Numbered from the stretch's first letter, positions 1-8,671 are shown. The stretch: 46,840 nt of DNA from Acidobacteriota bacterium (GCA_028749235.1 JAQULS010000004.1:1-46840); one strand, 5' to 3'. Numbers and translations: made by a program. The notes: generated by a model not told the origin, from the letters alone.

Positions 1-1
1 G

Positions 2-2368
2 GGCATGGGGGTTGTCTACAAAGCCGAGGATACGAAGCTCGGCGAGCGGGTCGCCCTCAAGGTCCTAGCCCCCGATATCGCCGATGATCCGCTTAGCCTG
101 GAAAGGTTCCGGCGCGAGCTGACCGCGGCCCGCCGGGTCACCCACACCAACGTCGTCCGCGTCCACGACTTGGGCGAAGCGGACGGGATCGCCTTCCTGA
201 CCATGGAGTTCGCGCCGGGCGAAACGCTGAAAAGCATCCTCGGCATGGCCGGCCGGCTTGAGCCCGGGACGGCCGTCGACTACGCCCGCCAGGCCTGTGC
301 CGGGCTGGCCGAAGCCCATCGGGCGGGGATCATCCACCGCGATCTCAAGCCCCACAACCTGATGATCGACGCCCGCCACAAGCTGCGGATCCTGGACTTC
401 GGCATCGCCCGGCCGCTGGCCGGAAGCGGTCCGACCCGGGACGGAGCCCTGATCGGCACGCCGGCCTATATGTCCCCCGAGCAGGCCGAAGGCCGGGACG
501 TCGATGCCCGGAGCGATCTCTATTCGCTGGGCCTCATCCTTTTCGAAATGACGACGGGACGCCTGCCTTTCGAGGCCGAATCGGACCTGGCCATGGCCAG
601 GCGAAGGCTCGAAACGGCGCCGCCTTCCCCCGACTCCCTCAACCCGGCCGTCCCCGCCTCCCTGAACGCCCTCATTCTCCGCTGCCTGGCCAGGGATCCG
701 GCCGATCGTCCGGCTTCGGCCGAGGCGCTGGAAGCGGAACTCGCGAAAATCGCGGCCGAGATCGGTCCGGATCCGGCGGCCCGAATATCCATCGCGCCTT
801 CGATCGCTACGTCCCGATCCCGCCGCCGCATTCCCGTTTGGGCGGCCGCGGCCGGAGCGGTCGCCGCCGGACTGGGCGCCTTTTTCCTGATCCGTGCCCT
901 TTCCCAACCGGCTTTCCCGGAGGGCTGGGATTCCCGGCTGGTCGTCCTCCCTTTCACCGACGCCAGTCCCGACAGGGACAAGGCCGTCCTTTGCGACGGC
1001 ATAACGCACGACCTTCGGGACAAGCTGGCCGCGGCGGGAGGATTGAAGATCATCTCGGAATACTCGTCCAACCGATACCGCGATTCGACGGCCGGGCGGA
1101 CCAAGATCGGCCGGGCTCTGGGAGCCCGGCATATCCTGCAAGGCCGGCTGAATCTCCATGAGGGCGCTCTTTCGCTCGAGGTCTTCCTGGGCGATGCCGA
1201 AAAAGACGTCCTGGCCTGGCAGATGCCTTATGGGGGCTCGGAAGGGCAGTACTTCGCGATCCAGGCCCAGGTCGCGGCGGACGTTATGGAAAGGCTGGCC
1301 GGATTCCGGGCCAAGACCGTCGCTCCCACTCCCGCGGCCGCCGACCCGTCCAGCCTGGAGGCCTATACGGATTACCTCATGGGCCGCCGGTTCGAAGCCC
1401 GCTACCGCGAGACCGACGCGCCGGTGGACTTCGAGGAGGCGGCACGGCTCTTTCGCGCCGCCCTGGCCCACGACGCCGGCTATACCCTGGCCCTGCGGGG
1501 TCTGGGCGATCTCCATGAGGCCCGCTTCGCCAAAGCCAACGATCCGACCGACCTGGCCGTGATGCTCGAAAACTACCGCAACGCTTTCGAAACCAATCCC
1601 GCCCTGTCCGACTCGATGATCGCCATGGGCTGGTCCTATTTCTATCAGCAGAACCAGGAGGAAGCAGCCCGATACTTCGGACAGGCCCGCGAGGCGGCCC
1701 CGGAGCAGGTTTCCGTCCTCCTCGGCATCGGCGCCTATCTGCGAAGCCTCGGGCTGTTCGAGAAAGCTGTCGGCTACTTCGAACGGGCCATCGAACGAAG
1801 CCGCGAAACCGACCCCCTGTCGATCAATCCGTCCATCCAATTGGCCATCTGCCGCAGCGGCCTCGGCCAAGCCGTCGAAGCGGAGCGGAGACTTCGTCTT
1901 GCCCTTAAAGTCGACCGGAACAACGGCCGGGTCTTGATTCTCTTGGCCCGGCAACTGGCGGCCCAAAAGCGCTACGAGGAAGCCCGGCTGGAGCTGGCCG
2001 ATTCGGGCAGAACCGCCGCGCTTTCCCCCACCCTGCGCCGCCAGCATGACCTCCTGCAAGCCTGGCTGGCCGCGGCGGCCGGGGATGAAGCGGCGGCTTT
2101 GCGCCTGATCCGGGCCTCGGACAGGCCCTTCAGCTACGACGCGGTCAACGCCTATTGCCTGCTTGGCCGCAAAGACGAGGCCCTGGCGGCGATCGAGGAC
2201 GGGATCAAGAGGGGCTTCCTCGTCAGCAAGGATTACCTCTACGGATATTCCTTCCTGGTCCACGACCCTCTTCTCGACATTCTGCGTCCGGAGCCGAGGT
2301 TCCGGACGATCTTGGCCGAACAAAAGGAGACCGAGGACAGGCTGAACATGATCTGCGCCGGTCTTTGA
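2..2368 (+). CDS. Receptor Ser/Thr protein kinase with TolB-like and TPR domains (5' partial)
   Basis: The reading frame is open to the window edge and begins inside the glycine-rich loop (GMGVVYKAED), so the true start lies upstream. Counting from the first visible Met, the kinase domain covers about residues 1-250, with the ATP-binding lysine in ALKVL (K19), catalytic HRDLKPHN (111-118), DFG (131-133) and the TPAYMSPE activation segment. One membrane helix follows at about 277-300. Next is a stretch of the type seen in adenylate-cyclase/TolB-like N-domains (VVLPFTD, GDGI-like CDGITHDL, GARHILQGRL), then several TPR-like helical repeats to the C-terminus. This cytoplasmic-kinase, membrane, periplasmic-TPR layout is common in Acidobacteriota-type receptor kinases. 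The kinase residues look intact, so it should be active; the signal it senses is unknown. The small gene at 2402 follows after 33 nt. Confidence 0.93.
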   Translation, partial: GMGVVYKAEDTKLGERVALKVLAPDIADDPLSLERFRRELTAARRVTHTNVVRVHDLGEADGIAFLTMEFAPGETLKSILGMAGRLEPGTAVDYARQACAGLAEAHRAGIIHRDLKPHNLMIDARHKLRILDFGIARPLAGSGPTRDGALIGTPAYMSPEQAEGRDVDARSDLYSLGLILFEMTTGRLPFEAESDLAMARRRLETAPPSPDSLNPAVPASLNALILRCLARDPADRPASAEALEAELAKIAAEIGPDPAARISIAPSIATSRSRRRIPVWAAAAGAVAAGLGAFFLIRALSQPAFPEGWDSRLVVLPFTDASPDRDKAVLCDGITHDLRDKLAAAGGLKIISEYSSNRYRDSTAGRTKIGRALGARHILQGRLNLHEGALSLEVFLGDAEKDVLAWQMPYGGSEGQYFAIQAQVAADVMERLAGFRAKTVAPTPAAADPSSLEAYTDYLMGRRFEARYRETDAPVDFEEAARLFRAALAHDAGYTLALRGLGDLHEARFAKANDPTDLAVMLENYRNAFETNPALSDSMIAMGWSYFYQQNQEEAARYFGQAREAAPEQVSVLLGIGAYLRSLGLFEKAVGYFERAIERSRETDPLSINPSIQLAICRSGLGQAVEAERRLRLALKVDRNNGRVLILLARQLAAQKRYEEARLELADSGRTAALSPTLRRQHDLLQAWLAAAAGDEAAALRLIRASDRPFSYDAVNAYCLLGRKDEALAAIEDGIKRGFLVSKDYLYGYSFLVHDPLLDILRPEPRFRTILAEQKETEDRLNMICAGL

Positions 2369-2401
2369 CCGGAAATTTCAAAATGATCCGAGGAGGGTGA
2401 G

Positions 2402-2842
2402 ATGAAGAAACACTTATGGGATGTGGCCGAAGCGACACAAAAGATCCAGGCCTGGTACGACGATCTTAAGGTCAAGTTCAACGACCCGGCCGGCAGGAAC
2501 AAGATCAAGGACAAGTACAACGACGACTCGCTGGTCTACGACCGAATAAGCCAGAAACCTCACACGGGCAAGAGGGCCGCTTTGAATCACTGGAAAACCG
2601 CTTTTAATAAATTCGACAAAATCATCAAAGTCGAAATCACCATCAAAGCCCTCGTCCCCCCCGGTCCCGGCGTCCCAAGCCGAAACCCGATGAGAACGGG
2701 CGACCAGAAAGCCGATTGGGACGGGATCATCGTTTTCGTGAACAAGAAGGGCGGCAAGAGCACGTACACCTTCTCCGGAAACGGCCAGCACATCGATCCC
2801 TGCTATTTCGGCAACCCGGATTACGAAGACTATCCCTGGTGA
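2402..2842 (+). CDS. Hypothetical protein, possible NTF2/SnoaL-like fold
   Basis: This is a 146-residue soluble protein with no signal peptide or membrane segment. A strong Shine-Dalgarno (GAGGAGGGTGAG) directly precedes the ATG, which fixes the start. The N-terminal half is a charged helix followed by NDDSLVYDRIS and a GKRAALNHWKTAF segment. That order (helix, short strand, Gly then a helix with a conserved Trp) resembles small NTF2/SnoaL-like proteins, but the match is by eye and weak. The C-terminal half is rich in Gly, Asn, Tyr and Asp and ends in DYEDYPW. It lies 33 nt behind the receptor kinase and could be cotranscribed with it. I do not recognise a function. Confidence 0.7.
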   Translation: MKKHLWDVAEATQKIQAWYDDLKVKFNDPAGRNKIKDKYNDDSLVYDRISQKPHTGKRAALNHWKTAFNKFDKIIKVEITIKALVPPGPGVPSRNPMRTGDQKADWDGIIVFVNKKGGKSTYTFSGNGQHIDPCYFGNPDYEDYPW

Positions 2843-2880
2843 GGCTTGCCCCTTGCGGGGAGGGGAAGCGGTACGGGCTA

Positions 2881-2909
2881 TTGACAGCCCCGGGGGGGAA
2901 GGCTACAGT
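2881..2909 (+). promoter_or_regulatory. Sigma70-type promoter, TTGACA-N17-TACAGT
   Basis: A perfect -35 TTGACA (2881-2886) is separated by exactly 17 nt from TACAGT (2904-2909). The predicted transcription start, 7 nt after the -10, coincides with the GTG at 2916, so the transcript would be leaderless. Confidence 0.6.
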
Positions 2910-2915
2910 TGCCCC

Positions 2916-3644
2916 GTGAAAAAGAGCATTCTTGGGGGCTTCCTTCTGCTTTTGGCCGCGGTTTCCCAGGCCTTTCCGGCTCCGGCCTCCTCCGCCGCCG
3001 CCTTCGACAAAAGGTTCGAGATCGCCAAGGCCCGCAACGAGGGCTTCTTCGCCTCGATTTCCATCCGGCCGCAAGCCGTTTTCGGGGACTTCCGATCCGA
3101 CCTGACCCTGTGGCATTTCGACAAAGCTTTTTACGTCCCCCGCTTCAGCCATGGCTTCGGCGCCGACTACGGCATCGGCCTCGGCCACAAGAACGCCTAT
3201 GGCTCCTGGGAAATCCGCTATTCGCTGGCCCTGCCCAAGGCCGCCGTCGGCGGCACGACCGAAGCCGTCCAATTTCACGAGCTCGAAATCTCCGGCCGCT
3301 CGTTCTTTTTCCCGGGACGGGCCGTTCAACCTTATGGCCTACTGGGCATCGACCTGCCCCTGGTCGTCGTCCCCGATGGAGCCTCCTACCTGGGCGAGAA
3401 GCTGAACGCCGCCTACGCGGGCGCGGGCCTGCACGCCGGGGCCGGGGTGACCTGGGACTTCGCCCCCGACAGCTTTCTGGATATCGGGATCGTTTATCGC
3501 TACGTGATCTTCTATTACGCCTACGGCGAGGGTAAGGGGCGCGACATCAACCATCTGCGGACGACACAGGACGGCGACCAGTTCGGGCGCCTGCTTCGCG
3601 CCTCGTCGCTGGCCCTGACCGCGAGCCTGGGCTTCCTGTTCTGA
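2916..3644 (+). CDS. Exported outer-membrane barrel-like protein
   Basis: The protein is 242 residues long. I chose the GTG at 2916 because it opens directly into a signal peptide (KKS, then a Leu/Ala-rich core, then AFPAPASSAAA), whereas upstream in-frame codons give a non-hydrophobic lead. A promoter placed so that transcription starts at this codon supports the choice. The mature part alternates short amphipathic strands rich in Gly, Tyr and Phe (SHGFGADYGIGLGHK, SWEIRYSL, AAYAGAGLHAGAGVTWDF, DIGIVYRYVIFYY) and ends in LTASLGFLF with a terminal Phe, as in outer-membrane barrels. No specific family is recognised. It is a single gene, followed by a small GC hairpin. Confidence 0.8.
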   Translation: MKKSILGGFLLLLAAVSQAFPAPASSAAAFDKRFEIAKARNEGFFASISIRPQAVFGDFRSDLTLWHFDKAFYVPRFSHGFGADYGIGLGHKNAYGSWEIRYSLALPKAAVGGTTEAVQFHELEISGRSFFFPGRAVQPYGLLGIDLPLVVVPDGASYLGEKLNAAYAGAGLHAGAGVTWDFAPDSFLDIGIVYRYVIFYYAYGEGKGRDINHLRTTQDGDQFGRLLRASSLALTASLGFLF

Positions 3645-3649
3645 CGGAG

Positions 3650-3664
3650 GCCCCGAATCGGGGC
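3650..3664 (+). terminator. Weak GC hairpin after the barrel gene
   Basis: GCCCC (3650-3654) pairs with GGGGC (3660-3664) around a 5-nt loop, 5 nt after the stop. No T-tract follows, so this is at best a weak intrinsic terminator. Confidence 0.25.
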
Positions 3665-3698
3665 GCCGCGGCATCAGGATCGGGAATAGTAAATCCGC

Positions 3699-3727
3699 TT
3701 GCTCCGCCCGCCCGGCTGGCGTATAAT
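3699..3727 (+). promoter_or_regulatory. Sigma70-type promoter TTGCTC-N17-TATAAT for the helicase gene
   Basis: TTGCTC (3699-3704), a 17-nt spacer and a consensus TATAAT (3722-3727). The predicted start near 3734 leaves about 105 nt of untranslated leader before the ATG at 3839, unlike the leaderless promoters elsewhere in the window. Confidence 0.6.
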
Positions 3728-3838
3728 GTTCTCTTGACACCGGATTGATGACGTCTGCCGTATCGTGCCTCACTCAATCAGCATCCCTCCGACGGGCCGT
3801 TTCCTTCCTCGTGTTGAAATTGAAAACAAGGATTTTCC

Positions 3839-5191
3839 ATGCGATTTGACGAAATGAGCCTTCATCCGCGCCTGCGACAAGCCATCGCGGACCGGGGCTA
3901 CACCGATGCGACCGACGTCCAGGAAAAGACGCTGGCCGTCACCCTGCGCGGCGGCGACGCCGCCGTGCAGTCCCAGACCGGAACCGGCAAGACCGCCGCC
4001 TTCCTGATCACCATCTTCGAGAGCCTGCTGCGCTCCGAGGGACAGCGGGGCCGGGCCCTGATCATCTCCCCGACCCGCGAGCTGGCCGTCCAGATCGAGG
4101 GCGAAGCCCGCCTGCTGGGCAAGGACCTTGGCTTCACGACGGCCGCCATCTACGGCGGCGTCGGCTACGAAGGCCAGGAGAAGCTGCTCCGACACGGCGT
4201 CGACATCGCCGTCGGCACGCCCGGCCGCCTCCTCGACTTGATCCAGAAACGGACCTTGAACACCAAGACCTTTGACATCCTGGTCATCGACGAAGCCGAC
4301 CGGCTGTTCGATATGGGCTTCCTGCCCGACCTGCGTCGCATCGCCTCCCACCTGCCTCCGCCCGGCGTCCGCCAGAGCATGCTTTTCAGCGCCACCCTGG
4401 ACCGGGCCGCGCGGGGCATCGCCCTGGTCTACCTCAACGACGCGGTGTTCATCGAGCTGTCTCCCGAGCGGATCCCGCTCGAGGCGATCAGCCAGGAACT
4501 CTACCACGTCAAGAGCCACCTCAAGCTCAACCTGCTGCTGGGCATCCTGGCGGCGGAGAAGCCCCGCAACGCCCTGATTTTCACCAACATGAAGCACGAG
4601 GCCGAGCGGCTGGCCCGCAAGCTGGAGAAGAACGGCTACAAGGCCCGCCACATCAGCGGCGATCTGCCGCAGATCAAGCGCATGCGGGTCATGGAGGACT
4701 TCCAATCGGGCAAGTTCCCCATCCTGGTGGCCACGGATGTGGCTGCCCGCGGCCTGCATATCGAAGCCCTCGAGCTCGTCGTCAACTACGACCTGCCCCA
4801 GGAGGCCGAGAATTACGTTCACCGCATCGGCCGCACCGGCCGGGCGGGCCTGACGGGCAAGTCCGTCTCCTTCGCCTGCGAAAAGTTCCTGGAAAATCTC
4901 TACCCGATCGAGCGCTACATCGGCCGCATGATCCCCGAAAAACGGACCGACGCCTCGATGTACGCCATCGACCGCAGCGTGGGGGTCGAGCTCCCGAGCG
5001 ACCGCCGAGGGGCGGGAAGCGGGCGCGACCGGCGCGGCGGCGGAAGCGGCGGGTACGGCCGTGCGGGCGGCGGCGGCCGGACGCCCCAATCCGGAGACGG
5101 CCGGCATGGTTCGCGTCCAGGCTCCAAGGCGGCTCCTTTCGAAAATTGGGCGCCGGCGCCGCAAGCGGCCGGTTCTCCGGAAGCCAGATGA
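3839..5191 (+). CDS. DEAD-box ATP-dependent RNA helicase (RhlE-like)
   Basis: This is a 450-residue helicase that unwinds RNA duplexes using ATP. Motifs appear in order: a Q-motif glutamine (VQEKTL), motif I QTGTGKT (46-52), Ia PTRELAVQ, Ib TPGRLLDL, II DEAD in VIDEADRLFDMGF, III SAT, then in the second RecA lobe TDVAARGLHIE and HRIGRTGRAG. The last 60 or so residues are a Gly/Arg-rich, disordered-looking tail, typical of RhlE-type helicases and probably RNA-binding. The gene has a leader of about 105 nt, as is common for cold- or stress-induced helicases. The HD hydrolase gene starts inside its stop codon, so the two are translationally coupled. Confidence 0.95.
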   Translation: MRFDEMSLHPRLRQAIADRGYTDATDVQEKTLAVTLRGGDAAVQSQTGTGKTAAFLITIFESLLRSEGQRGRALIISPTRELAVQIEGEARLLGKDLGFTTAAIYGGVGYEGQEKLLRHGVDIAVGTPGRLLDLIQKRTLNTKTFDILVIDEADRLFDMGFLPDLRRIASHLPPPGVRQSMLFSATLDRAARGIALVYLNDAVFIELSPERIPLEAISQELYHVKSHLKLNLLLGILAAEKPRNALIFTNMKHEAERLARKLEKNGYKARHISGDLPQIKRMRVMEDFQSGKFPILVATDVAARGLHIEALELVVNYDLPQEAENYVHRIGRTGRAGLTGKSVSFACEKFLENLYPIERYIGRMIPEKRTDASMYAIDRSVGVELPSDRRGAGSGRDRRGGGSGGYGRAGGGGRTPQSGDGRHGSRPGSKAAPFENWAPAPQAAGSPEAR

Positions 5192-5838
5192 ACAAAACGC
5201 GGGATGTTTTCGAGGTTGTCCGGGCCGAGGCCCGGGCCCGCTTCGACAATGCCCGCGGCAGCCACGACTGGGACCATACCGAACGGGTCCTGCGCCTCTG
5301 CCTGCGCATCGGCCGGAAGGAAGAGGCCGACCTGACGGTTCTGCGCCTGGCCGCGGTGCTCCACGACATCGGCCGGGCCGAGGAAGACCGCTCGAACGGC
5401 CGGCACTGCCACGCCGAAGCCGGGGCTCGAGAAGCCCGTGCCATCCTAAAGAAGCACGGCTTGCCGGAAGAGACGATCGCCCGCGTCGTCCATTGCATCG
5501 AGACTCATCGCTATCGCAAGGCGGTCCGTCCGGAGACGATCGAGGCCCGGGTTCTTTTCGACGCCGACAAGCTCGACTCGATAGGGGCGGTCGGCATCGG
5601 CCGGGCCTTCCTGTTCGCGGGCGAAGTGGGGGCGCGGCTTCATGACCCCGCCATCGAGGTCGCCAAAACCGAACCCTACACGCGGGAGGACACGGCTTAC
5701 CGGGAATTCCTGATCAAGCTCCGCCGCGTCAAGGACCGCATGACCACGGCCGAGGGCCGGCGCCTGGCCCGCGGGCGTCACGCCTTCATGACCGACTACT
5801 TCCGCAGGCTCAACAAGGAAGCGACGGGGACTCTCTGA
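5188..5838 (+). CDS. HD-domain phosphohydrolase
   Basis: The protein has 216 residues. The ATG at 5188 overlaps the helicase stop as ATGA; an upstream in-frame ATG at 5146 would only add a low-complexity lead. The HD signature is complete: HDWDHTERV (first metal His at about 30), LHDIGR (His59-Asp60), a downstream HC-x-EAG segment and FDADKLD, which supplies the last metal aspartate. Small soluble HD proteins of this type hydrolyse phosphate esters, often of nucleotides, but the substrate cannot be read from sequence. Coupling to an RNA helicase hints at RNA or nucleotide metabolism. A 27-nt gap separates it from the convergent barrel gene. Confidence 0.88.
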   Translation: MNKTRDVFEVVRAEARARFDNARGSHDWDHTERVLRLCLRIGRKEEADLTVLRLAAVLHDIGRAEEDRSNGRHCHAEAGAREARAILKKHGLPEETIARVVHCIETHRYRKAVRPETIEARVLFDADKLDSIGAVGIGRAFLFAGEVGARLHDPAIEVAKTEPYTREDTAYREFLIKLRRVKDRMTTAEGRRLARGRHAFMTDYFRRLNKEATGTL

Positions 5839-5865
5839 CCCGCCCGCCGGCCGCTCCCGGCACCA

Positions 5866-6720
5866 TCAAATCCGGACGAAAAGACCCGCCCGGACGGAAA
5901 ATCCGGAGAAATCGATGACGCCCTTGCGCAGACCGTAGTAAAAAGAAGAGTCTGGCGAGTCGGCCGCGAAAAGCAACCCCTTGGCCTCATCGATGTTGAG
6001 CCGTCCCTCGTAATAATAATAGGTTCCGGACATGCTGTCCTGACCGGCAGCGTCGTTCCAGGTCAGGGTCCCCGTGAAATCATCGATCGGGGCATAGCGG
6101 CCCTCGATTTCGAGAAGCAGCCCGAAAGCCTTCGTAAGCGCGGCTTCCACGCCCAGGCCGCCGTGCAAACCAAGGCCCACAGCGGTCGTGTCATAACGAA
6201 AGCTGCGGAAATAGCTCGTGCCTTCATCATCGATTCCGGAACGATCGAAGCGGGCGAAATAGATCCCCGCTCCGGCCGCAAGATAAACCCTCAACCGCCC
6301 CTTGGCCACAGGATAGAAACGGACCGTCAGATCGATCGGCACGGCCCGGGCGTAAGGTTCCTCCCTGTGAGAAAGGATCGTGGCTCCCGCCGGCGACACG
6401 AGCGTATACGTGAATGGCCCGTTTTTGGCCTTGAGATGTCCGACGCTCAGGCAGACGGCGAACGACGGCGACAGCGCCAACGACATCTCAAGCGCCAGGT
6501 CAAGGGCCGAGTGCAGTTTGGGCGTCTCTCCCTCGATCCGGGAGCCGGTCGGCCCGAGCCAGGTCCAGACGGCCCGCGTGCCGTCCGAAGTGGCGTTGTA
6601 GTCTCCGAAGACGGCATAGGCATAGCCGCCCTTCAGCCCGAAGGAAAGCCGCGTTTCGGCCGCGGCCGGAACGGCCAGAACAAGAATCGCCGCCGGAAGA
6701 AAGAACGCTCTCCTGGACAT
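5866..6720 (-). CDS. Exported outer-membrane barrel-like protein
   Basis: The product is 284 residues with a clear signal peptide (MSRRAFFLPAAILVLAVPAAAE) and a cleavage site after AAA. The frame stays open much further upstream, but the residues there are Arg/Gly-rich non-coding-like sequence, so I start at 6720. The mature protein has alternating strands (LSFGLKGGYAYAVFG, LDLTVRFYPVAKGRLRVYLAAGAGIYFARF, VGLGLHGGLGVEAALTKAFGLLLEIEGRY) typical of small OmpA/OmpW-like barrels, and ends in FSVRAGLFVRI. It lies 35 nt downstream of the DUF1905 gene and may share its transcript. No ligand can be inferred. Confidence 0.82.
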   Translation of the reverse strand: MSRRAFFLPAAILVLAVPAAAETRLSFGLKGGYAYAVFGDYNATSDGTRAVWTWLGPTGSRIEGETPKLHSALDLALEMSLALSPSFAVCLSVGHLKAKNGPFTYTLVSPAGATILSHREEPYARAVPIDLTVRFYPVAKGRLRVYLAAGAGIYFARFDRSGIDDEGTSYFRSFRYDTTAVGLGLHGGLGVEAALTKAFGLLLEIEGRYAPIDDFTGTLTWNDAAGQDSMSGTYYYYEGRLNIDEAKGLLFAADSPDSSFYYGLRKGVIDFSGFSVRAGLFVRI

Positions 6721-6755
6721 CCCCGACTCCCTTCCCCGCCAGAGGCGGACCGTCC

Positions 6756-7058
6756 TTAGCGAAAACGCTTCTTCTCCGCCGCCATCGCCGCGGAATCCCG
6801 CTCGAGGACGACCTTGACCCGGTCGCCGACCTTGAGCTTGGCCTTGTCGCGCACGGGCTTGGACACCGCCAGAAAGTGATTGCCGTCGCCGTTGGGCAGG
6901 AGAGCGCCGCGGCAAGCGACGCCGGCCACCGTCCCCTTGACCTTGACTTGGCCGCCCCGGCCGAAGGTCTTCACGACGTCGAACGGGACTTCGATACAGG
7001 TCAAGGTCCCCACGTCTTCCAGACGAACGAGCTTGGTCGTAAAGGCGATCCCACCCAT
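6756..7058 (-). CDS. DUF1905 domain protein
   Basis: A 100-residue protein made of one DUF1905 domain, a small beta-barrel. It opens with FTTKLVRLEDVGTLTCIEVP and continues with GRGGQVKVKGTVAGVACRGALLPNGDGNHFLAVSKPVRDK and GDRVKVVLERD, the usual run of strands in this family. DUF1905 proteins are often joined or linked to YdeI-like domains; here the domain stands alone. I chose the ATG at 7058 because it gives the normal family N-terminus. Two ATGs at 7082 and 7079 would add eight or seven residues and cannot be excluded. Its function is unknown. Confidence 0.8.
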   Translation of the reverse strand: MGGIAFTTKLVRLEDVGTLTCIEVPFDVVKTFGRGGQVKVKGTVAGVACRGALLPNGDGNHFLAVSKPVRDKAKLKVGDRVKVVLERDSAAMAAEKKRFR

Positions 7059-7159
7059 GACTCTTTCCCGGCATTTCATCATCCCGCTTTTCAAAATGAA
7101 AATCAACACCCCCGGATTAAGACCGGCCGGAGCCGGGAAGCGCAAGGATCGTGGAACGC

Positions 7160-7168
7160 TGGTATAAT
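7160..7168 (+). promoter_or_regulatory. Extended -10 element TGGTATAAT
   Basis: A consensus TATAAT (7163-7168) preceded by TG one base upstream, with no recognisable -35. The predicted start near 7175 is about 19 nt before the ATG at 7194. Confidence 0.5.
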
Positions 7169-7193
7169 AGCCGCGAGTTCGGAAAGCCGTCTG

Positions 7194-8594
7194 ATGAGCC
7201 AGGAACCAGCGAATTCCGCGGTGGAGCCGGATCCGCTCCGCGTCTTCCGCGTCCTGGCTCCGGTTTTCGGTCTTCTCTTCCTCTTCCTCACGCCTCCCTT
7301 TCAGGTTCCCGACGAGCCGGAGCATTTTGACCGGGCCTATCAGCTGTCGGAGGCCCGGATCTTGGGGCGCATCGACGCAAGCGGCGAAAGGCCGCGGGCC
7401 GGCGGCGTTCTGCCGAAAAGCCTCCAGGACGCGGCCGCGCTGGCCATGGGCGACATCCCCCATGACGAAAACGCCAAAGTGGACCGCACCGCGCTTCGGA
7501 AAGCCCTGGCCGTTCCGCTCGAGCCGCGGGATCGCGCTTTTCTCGAATTTCCATCGACCGTCCTCTATTCGCCCGTCCCTTATTTGCCGCAAGCGGCGGC
7601 GGCCGGATGGGGCCGGTTGGCGGCCGCCCGCCCCCTGGTCTTGCTCTATATAATGAGGCTGGCGAATTGGCTGTCCTGGATTCTTCTTGTCGGTGCCGCG
7701 ATAAAAACGACGCCGATCTTCAAATGGGTTTTTTTGCTTCTGGCGCTGACGCCGATGTCCCTGGCCCAGGCGGCCTCGGCTTCGGCGGACGCCTTCGCCA
7801 ACGGCACGGCGTTTTTGTTCATCGCCCTCGTCCTGCGGGCCGCCTTGGGACCGGAGCCCTCCGTTGGCCGGAGGACAAGGCTTGCGCTGATGGTCCTGGC
7901 CGCCGCCGTGGCCCTCTGCAAACCGGTCTATGCCATACTGCCGCTTTTCGTCCTGGTCGTCCCCGCCTCCCGCCTCGGCGGCCCCGGTAAAAAACGCGCC
8001 TTCGCGGCACGGCTGATCCTCGTCGCCTGGGGCTTGACCGCGGCCTGGGCGCTAGCCGCCTCCGGAGCATCGGTGCCTCTGCAAGCGGGCGCTTCCGTTT
8101 CCGGCCAATTCCAAAACGTCCTATCCCATCCATCCGTTTTTGTGAGCGCGCTGGGGCACTCTCTCGCGGTCCATGTCCGTGATCACTTACCCGAATTCAT
8201 CGGCCAGCTCGGGTGGCTCGACGTGACCCTGCCGCTGGGCTTGGTCTGGGCTTTTTATTTCGCCCTAATCGGCGCCGGGCTGATCGATAAGACGCCAGGG
8301 CTCGTTTGGAGCCGGGGCCGCCGGGCCTTCTCGCTGGGCTTGGCCGCGGCCGGCGGGCTGGCCATCCTGCTTATGATCTATGCCTTCTGGAACCCCGTCG
8401 GCTCGCCGGGCATCGAGGGCGTCCAGGGTCGTTACTTCATCCCCTTCGGCCCGTTGGCTTTTCTGGCTCTCTACAACCTCCGCCTTTCGCCTCGGCTTCG
8501 CGATTCGCGGCCAGCCCGGCTGGCTTTGACCGCTTTCGCCGCTTTCGCGCCGGCCCTGGCCCTTTTCGTCCTGGTTCTACGGTACTACTTCTAA
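7194..8594 (+). CDS. DUF2142 polytopic membrane protein
   Basis: A 466-residue integral membrane protein. The N-terminus carries the DUF2142 hallmark, a first membrane segment followed by PPFQVPDEPEHFDRAYQLSEARILG. At least ten further hydrophobic segments follow (for example WVFLLLALTPMSLAQAAS and LGLVWAFYFALIGAGL), and an extracytoplasmic NPVGSPGIEGVQGRYFIP segment. DUF2142 proteins resemble membrane glycosyltransferases of the mannosyl/arabinosyl-transferase type and sit in envelope-polysaccharide contexts, but no substrate is known. I start at the ATG at 7194, which follows an extended -10 element; the longer open frame upstream overlaps the divergent DUF1905 gene and is not coding-like. 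It is followed by the ABC transporter genes. Confidence 0.85.
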   Translation: MSQEPANSAVEPDPLRVFRVLAPVFGLLFLFLTPPFQVPDEPEHFDRAYQLSEARILGRIDASGERPRAGGVLPKSLQDAAALAMGDIPHDENAKVDRTALRKALAVPLEPRDRAFLEFPSTVLYSPVPYLPQAAAAGWGRLAAARPLVLLYIMRLANWLSWILLVGAAIKTTPIFKWVFLLLALTPMSLAQAASASADAFANGTAFLFIALVLRAALGPEPSVGRRTRLALMVLAAAVALCKPVYAILPLFVLVVPASRLGGPGKKRAFAARLILVAWGLTAAWALAASGASVPLQAGASVSGQFQNVLSHPSVFVSALGHSLAVHVRDHLPEFIGQLGWLDVTLPLGLVWAFYFALIGAGLIDKTPGLVWSRGRRAFSLGLAAAGGLAILLMIYAFWNPVGSPGIEGVQGRYFIPFGPLAFLALYNLRLSPRLRDSRPARLALTAFAAFAPALALFVLVLRYYF

Positions 8595-8623
8595 CGGTCA
8601 CCAAGAAAGATCGGCCCAGCCAA

Positions 8624-8650
8624 TTGAATCCCGGCGCACCGGGGTATAAA
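8624..8650 (+). promoter_or_regulatory. Possible promoter TTGAAT-N15-TATAAA
   Basis: TATAAA at 8645-8650 lies 21 nt before the ABC ATPase start. The only -35-like element, TTGAAT (8624-8629), has a short 15-nt spacer, so the call is weak. Confidence 0.35.
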
Positions 8651-8671
8651 ATCCCGGGAGACGGATTTCCG

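Noticed and set aside
65-2323. A 752-residue open frame on the minus strand opposite the kinase gene
   Set aside because: It is a GC-driven shadow with Gly/Arg/Gln-rich, domain-free translation; the plus-strand kinase with all its motifs explains the region.
3734-3766. Second promoter TTGACA ... TATCGT before the helicase gene
   Set aside because: The spacer would be 21 nt, too long for a normal sigma70 promoter; the TTGCTC-N17-TATAAT element just upstream is better.
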